Assembly: GCA_016793845.1 (NCBI GenBank)
Contig: JAEULI010000113.1
Span: forward strand, 1-39,144
Length of the DNA: 39,144 nucleotides
DNA from: Sphingosinicella sp.
Lineage (GTDB): Bacteria; Pseudomonadota; Alphaproteobacteria; Sphingomonadales; Sphingomonadaceae
Reading direction: 5' to 3'
Positions 1 to 8,018 of this stretch are shown one piece after another. The position numbers and the translations under genes are program-made. The notes beneath the pieces are model-generated. The model made no database searches. It was not told the DNA's origin and saw nothing but the letters and a program-made list of their open reading frames with translations. The number at the start of each line of letters is the position of its first letter. Positions within the stretch are counted from its first letter, which is position 1.

Positions 1-468
<468 letters not shown>

Positions 469-475
469 GAACCTG

Positions 476-547
476 CCCCTCACCTTTCCGCCCGCTTGCG
501 AAGCGGAGCTGAATAAGAGATCGTCTGCCCCTTCCAAGGGGGAGGGA
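476..547. repeat. Two-hairpin intergenic repeat, degenerate copy
   Basis: This segment follows the same plan as the better copies near 16.4-16.9 kb: a CCCTCACC start, a first hairpin (CCGCTT-GCG-AAGCGG, 492-506), a spacer, then a second C-rich/G-rich hairpin (CCCCT-TCCA-AGGGG, 528-541) ending in GGAGGGAT. The first hairpin is not followed by a T-run, so it is not a typical terminator. The G-rich arm runs into the ribosome binding site of the next gene. Copy identity is inferred from layout more than from base identity. Confidence 0.45.
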
Positions 548-552
548 TGACC

Positions 553-948
553 ATGCCGATCGAACTCTATCTGCTGGGCGCTGCCGTGGTGCTGGGCCTT
601 GTCCACATCCTGTGGGCCGTGAACGTGAAGACCGCGCAGTACGGCATCGAATGGAACATGGGCGCGCGCGATGCCGAGATGCCGCCGCTGAAGCCGCTCG
701 CGGGGCGGCTGGCGCGGGCGCAGGCGAACTTCTTCGAGACTTTCCCGCTGTTCGTCGCCGTGCTGCTCGCGGCCGTCGCGGCGGACCGGCTCGGCTGGAA
801 GACCGAGCTTGGCGCCCACCTCTATTTCTGGGCGCGGCTGATCTACCTGCCGCTTTACGCTGCAGGCATTCCCAAGCTGCGAACGCTGGTGTGGCTCACC
901 TCGCTGGCGGGTGTGGTGCTGGTGCTCTCGGCGCTGCTGCTGGGCTAG
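553..948 (+). CDS. MAPEG family membrane protein
   Basis: A 131-residue integral membrane protein of the MAPEG family (membrane-associated proteins in eicosanoid and glutathione metabolism). Bacterial members are small four-helix proteins, some with glutathione transferase or peroxidase activity; the substrate here is unknown. Visible features are an N-terminal membrane segment (LYLLGAAVVLGLVHIL), the conserved loop with R-A-Q-A-N-F-F-E-T-F-P (about residues 56-66), and two further hydrophobic stretches, the last ending at the C-terminus. ATG at 553 is chosen over ATG at 547 because the G-rich ribosome binding site (538-546) abuts the earlier one and is properly spaced from 553. It stands alone between two other units. 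Confidence 0.85.
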   Translation: MPIELYLLGAAVVLGLVHILWAVNVKTAQYGIEWNMGARDAEMPPLKPLAGRLARAQANFFETFPLFVAVLLAAVAADRLGWKTELGAHLYFWARLIYLPLYAAGIPKLRTLVWLTSLAGVVLVLSALLLG

Positions 949-1100
949 CGGCACCGTCCCGAAACGGGACGAAGTAGAGGAAGTAGAGGCCCGCGCGCGG
1001 AAATCCGATTCCGCCGCAGGGACGCGCTTACGCACTATCGGGAGGGAATGACCAGCCATCGCCTTTGGCTGGCACAGGTTTTCCTATTTCGAAAGCGGCA

Positions 1101-1373
1101 CTACTTCCGCTGCGGCCAGCACTTCTCGCATCGGCGCCAGCATTTGATGTTCGGCATTACATCGGAGGGCTTCACGCCCGGCGGCGGGTTGAGGCCGATC
1201 AGGATTTCGGGGGCGAGACCTTCGGGCGCAGCGCTCTTGTGGCAGAAGAGGCAGCGCTGGCGGTAGATTTGCGGGGTGAGCGTCTGCTGCGATTGATGCG
1301 GCATCGCGGCGACGGGGGACGAGAGCGCCGCGAACACGCCGAGCGCCAGAAGACGCAAACGGTATTTCCACAT
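1101..1373 (-). CDS. Small periplasmic protein with a c-type haem-binding motif
   Basis: A 90-residue protein with a clear signal peptide (MWKYRLRLLALGVFAALSSPVAA, about 23 residues, split here as MWKYRLRLLALG then VFAALSSPVAA) followed by one CXXCH motif, CLFCH at about residues 43-47, which in this family covalently binds haem c in the periplasm. A second cysteine pair near the C-terminus (CWRRCEKCW) has no following histidine. At about 65 mature residues it is shorter than standard class I cytochromes c, and no obvious axial Met loop is seen, though Met occurs in DVMPNIK. ATG at 1373 has GGAGG eight bases upstream; the GTG at 1382 overlaps that site. It lies downstream of lepA with its own likely promoter. 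Function unknown; it could be a degraded cytochrome. Confidence 0.55.
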   Translation of the reverse strand: MWKYRLRLLALGVFAALSSPVAAMPHQSQQTLTPQIYRQRCLFCHKSAAPEGLAPEILIGLNPPPGVKPSDVMPNIKCWRRCEKCWPQRK

Positions 1374-1395
1374 CACGGGCACCTCCAGAGACGGG

Positions 1396-1425
1396 ATACT
1401 CTGCCCCGGAAGAGAAACTTGTCAA
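1396..1425 (-). promoter_or_regulatory. Possible promoter of the small haem protein gene
   Basis: A perfect -35 hexamer TTGACA is read on the minus strand at 1425-1420, in the 70-base gap after lepA. The -10 about 17-18 bases further (GAGTAT or AGAGTA) is poor. This is a weak but plausible promoter 25-50 bases upstream of the ATG at 1373. Confidence 0.3.
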
Positions 1426-1443
1426 CCGTCCTAAATTCGAGAC

Positions 1444-3249
1444 CTACCCCTCGTCGCCCATGCGGAGCGCGGCGATGAAGGCTTCCTGCGGGATACTGAC
1501 CGAGCCATACTCGCGCATCCGCTTCTTGCCTTCCTTCTGCTTGTCGAGGAGCTTGCGCTTGCGGCTGATGTCGCCGCCGTAGCACTTGGCGGTGACGTCC
1601 TTGCGGAGCGCGGCGATGGTTTCGCGCGCGATCACCTTGCCGCCGATCGCCGCCTGGATGGGGATCTTGAACAGGTGGCGGGGAATGAGATCCTTCAGCC
1701 GCTCGCACATGTGACGCCCGCGCGCTTCCGCCGCACCGCGGTGAACGATCATGCTGAGCGCATCGACGGGCTCATTATTCACGAGGATCGACATCTTGAC
1801 GAGATCACCCTCCCGGTAGCCGATCTGGTGATAATCGAAGCTCGCGTAGCCGCGGCTGATCGACTTCAGCCGGTCGTAGAAATCGAACACGACCTCGTTC
1901 AGGGGCAGCTCGTAGGTGATCTGCGCGCGGCCGCCCACGTAGGTGAGGTTCTTCTGGATGCCGCGCCGATCCTGACACAGCTTCAGGAGCGAGCCGAGAT
2001 ATTCGTCGGGCACGTAGATCACGGCCTCGATCCACGGTTCCTCGACGAAATCGATCTTCACCACGTCCGGATAATCGGCGGGGTTGTGCAGTTCCTGCGT
2101 CGTCCCGTCCGTCATGTGCATTCGGTAGACGACCGAAGGCGCGGTGGTGATGAGATCGAGGTCGTACTCGCGGGTCAGCCGTTCCTGAATGATCTCCAGG
2201 TGCAGGAGGCCGAGGAAGCCGCAGCGGAAGCCGAAGCCTAGCGCGGCGGAGGTTTCCATCTCGAAGCTGAACGAGGCGTCGTTCAGGCGCAGCTTCGAGA
2301 TGCTGTCGCGCAGCTTTTCGAAATCGGCGGCATCCACGGGGAAGAGGCCGCAGAACACCACCGGCTGCACCTCCTTGAAGCCGGGGAGCGCGGCCTTCGC
2401 CGGGTTCTTTACGGTCGTGATGGTGTCGCCGACGCGGGTTTCGGAAATGTCCTTGATCTGCGCGGTGATGAAGCCGATCTCGCCCGCCGCGATCTCGTCG
2501 AGCGTCTCGATCTTGGGGCGCATACAGCCGACGCGGTCGATCAGGTGCTCGGTGCCGCCGGCCATGAACTTGATGTTGAGCCCCTTGCGGATGACACCGT
2601 TCACCACGCGCACGAGGATGACGACGCCGAGGTACGGATCGTACCAGCTATCCACCAGCATCGCTTCGAGCGGGGCATCACGGTCGCCCTTGGGCGGCGG
2701 GATCTTGTTCACGACGGCTTCGAGCACATCATCGATGCCGATGCCGGACTTGGCGCTGGCGAGCACGGCCTCCGACGCATCGAGGCCGATGATGTCCTCG
2801 ATCTCCGCCTTCACCTTTTCGGGGTCGGCTGCGGGCAGATCGATCTTGTTGATGACGGGGACGATCTCGTGATCGTGCTCGATCGACTGATAGACGTTCG
2901 CCAGCGTCTGCGCCTCGACACCCTGCGCCGCATCGACGACGAGCAGCGCGCCTTCGCACGCAGCGAGACTGCGGGAGACTTCGTAGGCGAAATCGACATG
3001 GCCCGGCGTGTCCATGAGGTTCAGTGTGTATGTCTCGCCGTTCTTCGCCGTGTATTCGAGGCGCACGGTCTGCGCCTTGATGGTGATGCCGCGCTCGCGC
3101 TCGATATCCATGTTGTCGAGCACCTGCTCCGACATCTCGCGGTCGGTGAGCCCGCCGGTGCGCTGGATAAGGCGATCGGCCAGCGTCGACTTGCCGTGGT
3201 CGATGTGGGCGATGATCGAGAAATTACGGATGTGCGCGAGATCGGTCAT
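1444..3249 (-). CDS. lepA: Elongation factor 4 (LepA) GTPase
   Basis: A 601-residue translational GTPase, the normal length for LepA/EF4, which acts on ribosomes (back-translocation and initiation/assembly roles have been reported). The G1 motif AHIDHGKST is at about residues 14-22, followed by DTPGHVDF (G3) and NKIDLP (G4). The C-terminal part shows the LepA-specific region, including [20 protein letters not shown], rather than EF-G domain IV. The start is placed at the ATG of [11 protein letters not shown]; an earlier in-frame extension is rich in Arg and Pro and unlike the family. It is a single-gene unit; the small haem protein gene downstream has its own candidate promoter. Confidence 0.97.
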   Translation of the reverse strand: MTDLAHIRNFSIIAHIDHGKSTLADRLIQRTGGLTDREMSEQVLDNMDIERERGITIKAQTVRLEYTAKNGETYTLNLMDTPGHVDFAYEVSRSLAACEGALLVVDAAQGVEAQTLANVYQSIEHDHEIVPVINKIDLPAADPEKVKAEIEDIIGLDASEAVLASAKSGIGIDDVLEAVVNKIPPPKGDRDAPLEAMLVDSWYDPYLGVVILVRVVNGVIRKGLNIKFMAGGTEHLIDRVGCMRPKIETLDEIAAGEIGFITAQIKDISETRVGDTITTVKNPAKAALPGFKEVQPVVFCGLFPVDAADFEKLRDSISKLRLNDASFSFEMETSAALGFGFRCGFLGLLHLEIIQERLTREYDLDLITTAPSVVYRMHMTDGTTQELHNPADYPDVVKIDFVEEPWIEAVIYVPDEYLGSLLKLCQDRRGIQKNLTYVGGRAQITYELPLNEVVFDFYDRLKSISRGYASFDYHQIGYREGDLVKMSILVNNEPVDALSMIVHRGAAEARGRHMCERLKDLIPRHLFKIPIQAAIGGKVIARETIAALRKDVTAKCYGGDISRKRKLLDKQKEGKKRMREYGSVSIPQEAFIAALRMGDEG

Positions 3250-3347
3250 GGGAGGGCCACTTAGGGGGCGCGGGCGCCTTCGGCAAGCGCAGGGCCGTGC
3301 CACTGTCGCCGTTTTTTACATACTTGTTGTACGCAAAATCGCTTAGC

Positions 3348-3360
3348 CATTTACGAAATG
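3348..3360. promoter_or_regulatory. 13-bp palindrome upstream of sigma-54 site
   Basis: CATTT-ACG-AAATG is a perfect inverted repeat centred about 53 bases before the sigma-54 -24 element. Enhancer-binding activators of sigma-54 polymerase bind dyads upstream of the promoter, so this is a candidate activator site. It could also be chance or belong to lepA control on the other strand. Confidence 0.3.
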
Positions 3361-3406
3361 AAAAAATGGGGCGCAAATCCGTGACTTGTTGGCGCAGGCG
3401 CCCACT

Positions 3407-3422
3407 TGGCACGGCTTATGCT
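3407..3422 (+). promoter_or_regulatory. Sigma-54 (RpoN) type promoter of the PEP-CTERM gene
   Basis: TGGCACG-GCTT-ATGCT matches the -24/-12 consensus TGGCACG-N4-TTGCW at 11 of 12 defined positions, with the invariant GG (3408-3409) and GC (3420-3421) correctly spaced. Transcription would begin near 3433, giving a leader of about 68 bases before the ATG at 3501. PEP-CTERM genes under RpoN and the PrsK/PrsR pair are known from other bacteria. Confidence 0.7.
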
Positions 3423-3500
3423 TTCCTTCGTTTTCGACGTTTGTGTCCGCCAGGCAGCGTATCGCCCGGCGTGCGTAGAAACACAGAGGGGATTAAGACA

Positions 3501-4400
3501 ATGCGTTACATGACCTCAATTCTGGCGGCCTGCGCCACGCTCGCGATTGCGGGCACCGCCCAGGCGACCACGCTCACCAACGGTAATGTCAGCATGGGCC
3601 TGTTCGACGACGGCGGCCTTGGCTCGGGCGGCGTTGGCCTCGCCCTCGCCGGCACCGGCGATGCGATCACGCCGGGCTGCCTTTGCGAAGGCTGGGGTGT
3701 CGCCGCCAACGGCGTCGGCAGCTATACCTATGGCGGCGGCAACACGTTTAACTCGGCCGTGCTTTCCGACGTGACCGCCTCGAGCGCCAAGTCGACGGTC
3801 ACGACCGGCGGTCTGAAGGTCGAGCACACCTATTCGCCGGTCTCCGGCGGCACGCTGTTCCGCATCGACATCAAGATCACCAACGACACCGGCGCGGACG
3901 CAACGGACATCCGTTATGCCCGTACGCTCGACTGGGACGTGCCCCCGGGCCACTTCTCGGACGACCGCACCTCGATCTACGGCGGCACGCCGTCGGGTCC
4001 GGGCGGCAAGGTTCTGCACACCTCGCTCGATCCGTTCGCGGTTCCGAACCCGATGGTGACGCGTAGCGCTTACGCAAACCAGAACGCCACGGACGTGGGC
4101 GGTGACCTCGGTGGTTACTTCATCTTCTCGTTCGGCGATCTCGCCATGGGCGAATCGGTGGAGTTCACGACCTACATCGGCGCTGCTGACTCGCTGCGCG
4201 CGCTGTTCGCCGCCTTCATCAGCGTCGGTGTCGAGGCCTACTCGTACACCCGCGACAACGATGGCGACTGGACGTTCGGCTACGGCTTCACCGGTCTCGA
4301 CCTGCCGCCGATCGGCGAAGTGCCGGAACCGGCTGCGCTGGCGCTGTTCGGTCTCGGTGTCCTCGGGCTGGGGGCAGCCCGCCGCCGCCGCAAGGCCTAA
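3501..4400 (+). CDS. PEP-CTERM sorting-domain surface protein
   Basis: A 299-residue exported protein. It has an N-terminal signal peptide (MRYMTSILAACATLAIAG, cleavage near AQA-TT) and a C-terminal PEP-CTERM signal at residues 274-299: VPEPAALALFGLGVLG, then a short hydrophobic tail and RRRRK. In known systems exosortase cleaves at this signal and delivers the protein to the cell surface or exopolysaccharide matrix. The mature part is Gly, Thr and Asp rich with no catalytic motif that I recognise, and resembles beta-rich extracellular proteins. ATG at 3501 follows a good ribosome site (AGAGGGGA). A sigma-54 type promoter lies upstream and a terminator downstream. No exosortase or EPS gene is in this window, so the sorting machinery must be elsewhere. 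Confidence 0.9.
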   Translation: MRYMTSILAACATLAIAGTAQATTLTNGNVSMGLFDDGGLGSGGVGLALAGTGDAITPGCLCEGWGVAANGVGSYTYGGGNTFNSAVLSDVTASSAKSTVTTGGLKVEHTYSPVSGGTLFRIDIKITNDTGADATDIRYARTLDWDVPPGHFSDDRTSIYGGTPSGPGGKVLHTSLDPFAVPNPMVTRSAYANQNATDVGGDLGGYFIFSFGDLAMGESVEFTTYIGAADSLRALFAAFISVGVEAYSYTRDNDGDWTFGYGFTGLDLPPIGEVPEPAALALFGLGVLGLGAARRRRKA

Positions 4401-4414
4401 GACTTACAGTCTCG

Positions 4415-5104
4415 TCACGCGGAAGGGGTCGCCCGAAAGGGCGGCCCCTTCTCATTTGAGACAGCCTCCTGCGCCCAGAGCGGCCAGTCCGCCGGTAGCG
4501 GTGCGCTGGCGGAGACGGGCGCTTCCTCGCGGTAGGGGATGACGAGCCCCGCCGAATGCAGCCGCATCGGACCCTCGCCGCCCCCGTAAACCGGATCGCC
4601 GGCGATCGGCGCGAGCGCGTGCGCGGCGTGGACGCGAATCTGGTGCGTGCGGCCGGTTTCGGGGAAGAAAGCGATGAGCGCCTGCCCCTCGTGCGCGGCG
4701 AGCCGCCGCCAGCGCGTGGCGGCGGGCTTGCCGGCCGGGTCCACGACCATGCGCCAGCCCGCCTCCGCGCTCGAAACCTTGGCGAGCGGTGCGTCGATGC
4801 GGCCTTCGCCCTGCTCCGGCACCCCATCCAGAAGCGCAAGATAGGTCTTGGTGATGCGCCCGTCGGTGAAAAGCTGACCGAGGCGCTTCGCGGCCTTTGG
4901 ATGCCGTGCGAGCACAAGACAGCCGGAGGTGTCGCGGTCCAGCCGATGCGCGGGTTGCGGCAGGCGATGGAAGCCGAAGGTGAGCTCGCGGAGGCGTTCC
5001 TCCAGACTGTGCGGTGTCTTCGGCCCCGGATGCACGGCAAGCCCCGCCGGCTTGTCGATCACCAGCATGTGCGCATCGATGTGAAGGACGGGCAGCGCCG
5101 TCAT
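4415..5104 (-). CDS. RluA-family pseudouridine synthase
   Basis: A 229-residue RNA pseudouridine synthase. The catalytic motif HRLDRDTSG is at about residues 53-61, with Asp56 the expected nucleophile; the later family motif ETGRTHQIRVH and the early IDKPAGL are also present. No S4 domain is visible, so it is of the short RluA/RluC-like type; which uridine in rRNA or tRNA it modifies cannot be told. The start overlaps the stop of the NadR-like gene by ATGA, so it is translationally coupled as third gene of a pnuC-led operon. Its last 15 codons contain the terminator hairpin of the convergent PEP-CTERM gene and are probably not conserved. Confidence 0.88.
   Translation of the reverse strand: MTALPVLHIDAHMLVIDKPAGLAVHPGPKTPHSLEERLRELTFGFHRLPQPAHRLDRDTSGCLVLARHPKAAKRLGQLFTDGRITKTYLALLDGVPEQGEGRIDAPLAKVSSAEAGWRMVVDPAGKPAATRWRRLAAHEGQALIAFFPETGRTHQIRVHAAHALAPIAGDPVYGGGEGPMRLHSAGLVIPYREEAPVSASAPLPADWPLWAQEAVSNEKGPPFRATPSA
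4422..4457 (+). terminator. Intrinsic terminator after the PEP-CTERM gene
   Basis: A 13-bp stem, GAAGGGGTCGCCC (4422-4434) with GGGCGGCCCCTTC (4439-4451), closed by a GAAA tetraloop, one G-T wobble, followed by TCATTT. It lies inside the last codons of the convergent pseudouridine synthase gene. Confidence 0.75.
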
Positions 5105-5637
5105 GCGATCCCGGCAGACGCGATCGCCGCGACCGCCGCGGCGAACCGCTGCTCGGCATCACCGGAAACGAGCACCCACGGCACCAAGCGCCGTTCCAGC
5201 TCCGCCCGCGACAGGTCCATGAAGCGCGCGCGCGCCTGCGGCGTGCGATGCAGCCGGACGCCGTCGTCCACCCACGGGATATCGTCCGCCATCAGCAGGT
5301 AAAGATCGCCGACATCAGTGAACGCATCGAGCGCCGGCAGGCGGTGCCCGAGCCCCATCATCGCCCACGCCGCAGTCATCAGCGGATCGGTATCCGAGAC
5401 GACGAGGCGCGCACCGTGCGCCGCCGCATCGTCCCGCGCGGCCTCCGTGAGCGCGACATGACCGTGCATGATAGAAACGAGATCGTCGGCATCAGTTTCG
5501 CTGCCACGCACCTCGCAGTAAAGACGCCCGTATTCGGGTATCAGCCGCGTGCCATAGTGCGCCGCAAGCCGGGCGCCGAGCGTCGACTTCCCCGTGCTTT
5601 CGGGGCCGTGGAGAACGACATTCGCGGGCCGCTTCAT
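5101..5637 (-). CDS. NadR-like AAA ATPase / probable nicotinamide riboside kinase
   Basis: A 178-residue P-loop protein of the NadR C-terminal (AAA_28) type. The Walker A motif GPESTGKST is at residues 11-19, followed by the EYGR stretch (PEYGRLYCEVRG) typical of the ribosylnicotinamide kinase domain of NadR, and by VVSDTDPLMTAAW. The family phosphorylates nicotinamide riboside to NMN. The N-terminal HTH and NMN adenylyltransferase domains of full NadR are absent. ATG at 5637 overlaps the pnuC stop (ATGA), and upstream in-frame codons have low-complexity Arg-rich content, so they are excluded. Coupling to a riboside transporter strongly supports the kinase role by metabolic trapping. Confidence 0.87.
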   Translation of the reverse strand: MKRPANVVLHGPESTGKSTLGARLAAHYGTRLIPEYGRLYCEVRGSETDADDLVSIMHGHVALTEAARDDAAAHGARLVVSDTDPLMTAAWAMMGLGHRLPALDAFTDVGDLYLLMADDIPWVDDGVRLHRTPQARARFMDLSRAELERRLVPWVLVSGDAEQRFAAAVAAIASAGIA

Positions 5638-6194
5638 GCCGCCACCGCCGCGGCGCGGCGCCACTGGAAGAGCCCGGCGAAGGCGAGGCCGAGGAACACG
5701 GTATAAAGTGCCGACGTGACGGGAAGATCGCGCCACCAGAACAGCCCGATCGCGAGCATGTTGACGACGATCCAGTAAATCCAGTTCTCGACGAAGCGCC
5801 GTACCATGAGGATCTGGCCGGCCACGCTGAGACAGGCGACGGCGCCATCGACATAGGGCGCGGCAGCATCCGTGAAACGGTGCATCACGCTCGACCACAG
5901 GAACCAGAGGACCGCCGTGACCGCAATCACGACGGCATTGCCGCGCAGCCCCATCCAGCGCACGGGAACCGTATCGCGCTGCTGCACGCGCCGCCAGCTG
6001 ACCCAGCCGTAGACATTGAGAACAAGGAAGAAAACCTGCAGCAGCGCGTCGCTATAAAGCTGCGCCTCGTAGAAAACGACCGCGTACAGGCTGACCATCG
6101 CGATGCCGAACGGATAGTTCCAAACGCTGCGCCGGACGACGAGCGCGACATTGGCAAGGCCGAGCAGGGCAGCGATGATTTCGATGGCGGACAT
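5634..6194 (-). CDS. pnuC: Nicotinamide riboside transporter, PnuC family
   Basis: A 186-residue inner-membrane protein with about seven hydrophobic helices, the size and pattern of PnuC. Family features include WNYPFGI near residues 25-31, the central [11 protein letters not shown] and the C-terminal [21 protein letters not shown]. PnuC facilitates uptake of nicotinamide riboside, which is then trapped by phosphorylation; the kinase is the next gene. ATG at 6194 ([12 protein letters not shown]) is chosen because the longer frame overlaps the divergent rpoZ. It is the first gene of the operon pnuC, kinase, RluA-type enzyme, all joined by ATGA overlaps. Confidence 0.9.
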   Translation of the reverse strand: MSAIEIIAALLGLANVALVVRRSVWNYPFGIAMVSLYAVVFYEAQLYSDALLQVFFLVLNVYGWVSWRRVQQRDTVPVRWMGLRGNAVVIAVTAVLWFLWSSVMHRFTDAAAPYVDGAVACLSVAGQILMVRRFVENWIYWIVVNMLAIGLFWWRDLPVTSALYTVFLGLAFAGLFQWRRAAAVAA

Positions 6195-6261
6195 CCGCCT
6201 CCCGCATAGCATTCGCCGCGCCCTGTGCAATGCGCCGAAACGTCTGGATCGGGGCTTTTCC

Positions 6262-6290
6262 TTGACTCCTGTTGCGCGCGCGCCTACATC
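6262..6290 (+). promoter_or_regulatory. Housekeeping-type promoter of rpoZ
   Basis: TTGACT (6262-6267) and TACATC (6285-6290) are spaced 17 bases apart, 44 bases before the rpoZ start. The -35 differs from consensus by one base. Confidence 0.5.
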
Positions 6291-6333
6291 GCGGCCCTTA
6301 CGAATTTCCCGATTTTTTGCTGGAGTTTGCCCG

Positions 6334-6675
6334 ATGGCGCGCGTCACCGTCGAAGATTGCGTAGACAAGGTTCCCAACCGCTTCGAACTCGTGCTGCTGG
6401 CAGGCCAGCGCGCGCGCCAGATTTCGAGCGGCGCAGAGCTGACCCTCGATCGCGACCGCGACAAGAATCCGGTCGTCGCGCTGCGCGAGATCGCCGAGGA
6501 AACCGTGAAGCCGGTGCAGCTGAACGAGGCGCTGGTTTCGGGTATGCAGCGCGTGATCGTGGACGACGAAGACACGGTGGACGAGATCGGCAGCCTCGCC
6601 GAGAGCGCCGAGGCCCTGCGCCTCACCGCCGCCGCGCCGCCCAAGCCGACGCCGATCGTTCCCGACTACGACTGA
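6334..6675 (+). CDS. rpoZ: DNA-directed RNA polymerase omega subunit
   Basis: A 113-residue omega subunit, which helps assemble and stabilise RNA polymerase by holding beta-prime and in many bacteria contributes to a (p)ppGpp site. Diagnostic stretches are MARVTVEDC at the N-terminus, [16 protein letters not shown] and [11 protein letters not shown]; the acidic, Pro-rich tail is typical for alphaproteobacteria. It is monocistronic here, with its own promoter-like elements and a strong terminator. In many alphaproteobacteria rpoZ precedes the rel/spo gene; here that gene lies about 5 kb away. Confidence 0.96.
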   Translation: MARVTVEDCVDKVPNRFELVLLAGQRARQISSGAELTLDRDRDKNPVVALREIAEETVKPVQLNEALVSGMQRVIVDDEDTVDEIGSLAESAEALRLTAAAPPKPTPIVPDYD

Positions 6676-6696
6676 TCGGAACGAAGCAGTGAACTG

Positions 6697-6730
6697 AAAC
6701 GGCGGGGCCTTCCCCGCCGTTTTCGTTTTG
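6697..6730 (+). terminator. Intrinsic terminator of rpoZ
   Basis: A perfect 11-bp stem, AAACGGCGGGG (6697-6707) with CCCCGCCGTTT (6712-6722), loop CCTT, followed by TCGTTTTG. Confidence 0.9.
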
Positions 6731-6757
6731 AAGCTGGTGCGCTGAAGTTGGTGCGCT

Positions 6758-7633
6758 TCAGGGCAGTGCGTTCATACCGAGCGCGGCGACAAGCCCGAGG
6801 ATGCCCAGCCCAAGTCCGTATTCCATCGCGACATGACCTTGCAAACGGCGGCGAAGGCCGACCGTGTCCCCGCCCCGTCGTTCCAGCGCCGCCAGCAGGT
6901 GGAAGCGGTTGGCGGCGGCCAGCAGCAGCATTGCCGCGAAGGCGGTGAGCTTCACGGCGAGGAGCCAGCCCCACGTGGTGGAAAGCAGTGCAGAAAGGTC
7001 GGTGACGGACAGCAGCATGTTCGTCAGCCCCGTTACGCCCAGCACAGCGACCGCAATGTAGCCCATCGCGGAAAAACGGTGCAGCGCGGCGGCGAGCTGG
7101 CGGGCATCATTCTCGGTGCGCAGGAACAGCCAGAGCGGCACCAGCCCACCGATCCAGAAAGCCGCGGCAACAAGGTGCAGTGCATCACCGGCCATGTGCC
7201 AGTAGCGCACCGGCGGATCGTTCACCTGTGTGTGCCCTGTCCCCGCGAGCGCCGCAACGAGCACCATCGCGAGAACCGCCCGGAAGCGCCGCGTGCGCAG
7301 CCCCGCCGCAAGCACGCCGGCGAGAATCGCGAGCAGCATCAGGCGGGCGAGCCAGAGCCTCCCGAAATCCGTCTCCGTCATCACGTAGGACACGACCGCA
7401 GGCTCGGCAGCCTCGAGAGATCCGGCCATGGCGAGCAGGGTGGCCGCCGCCCATGCGAGCGCTCCCACGAGTGCGGCCACCGAAAGCCATAGCATCACCG
7501 GCCGCAAACGCAGCTCCACCACCTGAGCCGTCGGCGCTCCGGCCGTTCCGTAAAGCCGCCAAGCGAGAATCCCGGCGAGCGGGACCAGCGCTACGTAGTG
7601 GACAAGACGCGCGCCGTAGAGCGCCCACTCCAT
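6758..7633 (-). CDS. copD: CopD family copper resistance membrane protein
   Basis: A 291-residue polytopic inner-membrane protein with about eight hydrophobic helices. The C-terminal half carries the CopD domain: GHTQVND, HMAGDALHLVAAAFWIGGL and a Met/His-bearing helix set that in the family is thought to pass copper across the inner membrane from CopC. ATG at 7633 (MEWALYGARLVHYVAL) shares one base with the copC stop (TGATG), so translation is coupled. It is the third gene after ycnI-like and copC. Whether it imports copper or gives resistance cannot be told from sequence. Confidence 0.9.
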   Translation of the reverse strand: MEWALYGARLVHYVALVPLAGILAWRLYGTAGAPTAQVVELRLRPVMLWLSVAALVGALAWAAATLLAMAGSLEAAEPAVVSYVMTETDFGRLWLARLMLLAILAGVLAAGLRTRRFRAVLAMVLVAALAGTGHTQVNDPPVRYWHMAGDALHLVAAAFWIGGLVPLWLFLRTENDARQLAAALHRFSAMGYIAVAVLGVTGLTNMLLSVTDLSALLSTTWGWLLAVKLTAFAAMLLLAAANRFHLLAALERRGGDTVGLRRRLQGHVAMEYGLGLGILGLVAALGMNALP

Positions 7634-7992
7634 CAGCGCACGCTGAAGCCGTAATGGCCCTCGACACGATGCGTGTCGGACGAAACCACGTGCCACTGGA
7701 CGTGATAGCTACCCACCGGAAGCGGACCCGAAAGCGGCACGATCAGCTCCTTGCCGTCCGCACCGGCTCTCGCCTTGCCCGTCTGAACCGACTTGCCCTT
7801 GGCATCGATCACCTTGATGCCGGAAAGCGGCAGCATCACCGCTTCGCTAAACACGAGCTTCACTTCCTTCGGGGCCGCCCCCGCCGCATCGGGCGCCGGA
7901 CTGGCCTTCAATACCGACGGATGCGCGAGCGCGGCACTGGCCGTGAACATGGCGGCGAGCACTGTGGCAGTGCGAAACAGAGGTATTCGCAT
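7633..7992 (-). CDS. copC: CopC family periplasmic copper-binding protein
   Basis: A 119-residue protein with a signal peptide ending in ALA, so the mature protein begins HPSVLKASPAP. In CopC the N-terminal His together with a later Asp and His (here SSDTHRVEGHYGFSV near the C-terminus) forms a Cu(II) histidine-brace site; all three are present. Few Met residues are seen, so the Cu(I) Met-rich site of pseudomonad CopC is probably absent. ATG at 7992 has AGGAG seven bases upstream and is preferred over ATG at 7998. The gene overlaps copD and follows the YcnI-like gene after 26 bases. Confidence 0.92.
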   Translation of the reverse strand: MRIPLFRTATVLAAMFTASAALAHPSVLKASPAPDAAGAAPKEVKLVFSEAVMLPLSGIKVIDAKGKSVQTGKARAGADGKELIVPLSGPLPVGSYHVQWHVVSSDTHRVEGHYGFSVR

Positions 7993-8018
7993 GGTCATTC
8001 TCCTATATGCGCGCAGCG

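Noticed and set aside
971-988. GAAGTAGAG tandem pair
   Set aside because: Only two nine-base copies in non-coding DNA; no function can be supported.
1052-1072. Hairpin CCAGCCA/TGGCTGG as terminator of the MAPEG gene
   Set aside because: The stem is short, the gene stop is 100 bases away and the following bases are only partly T-rich.
1066-1081. TGGCACA near 1070 as a sigma-54 -24 element
   Set aside because: The -12 GC is missing at the right spacing.
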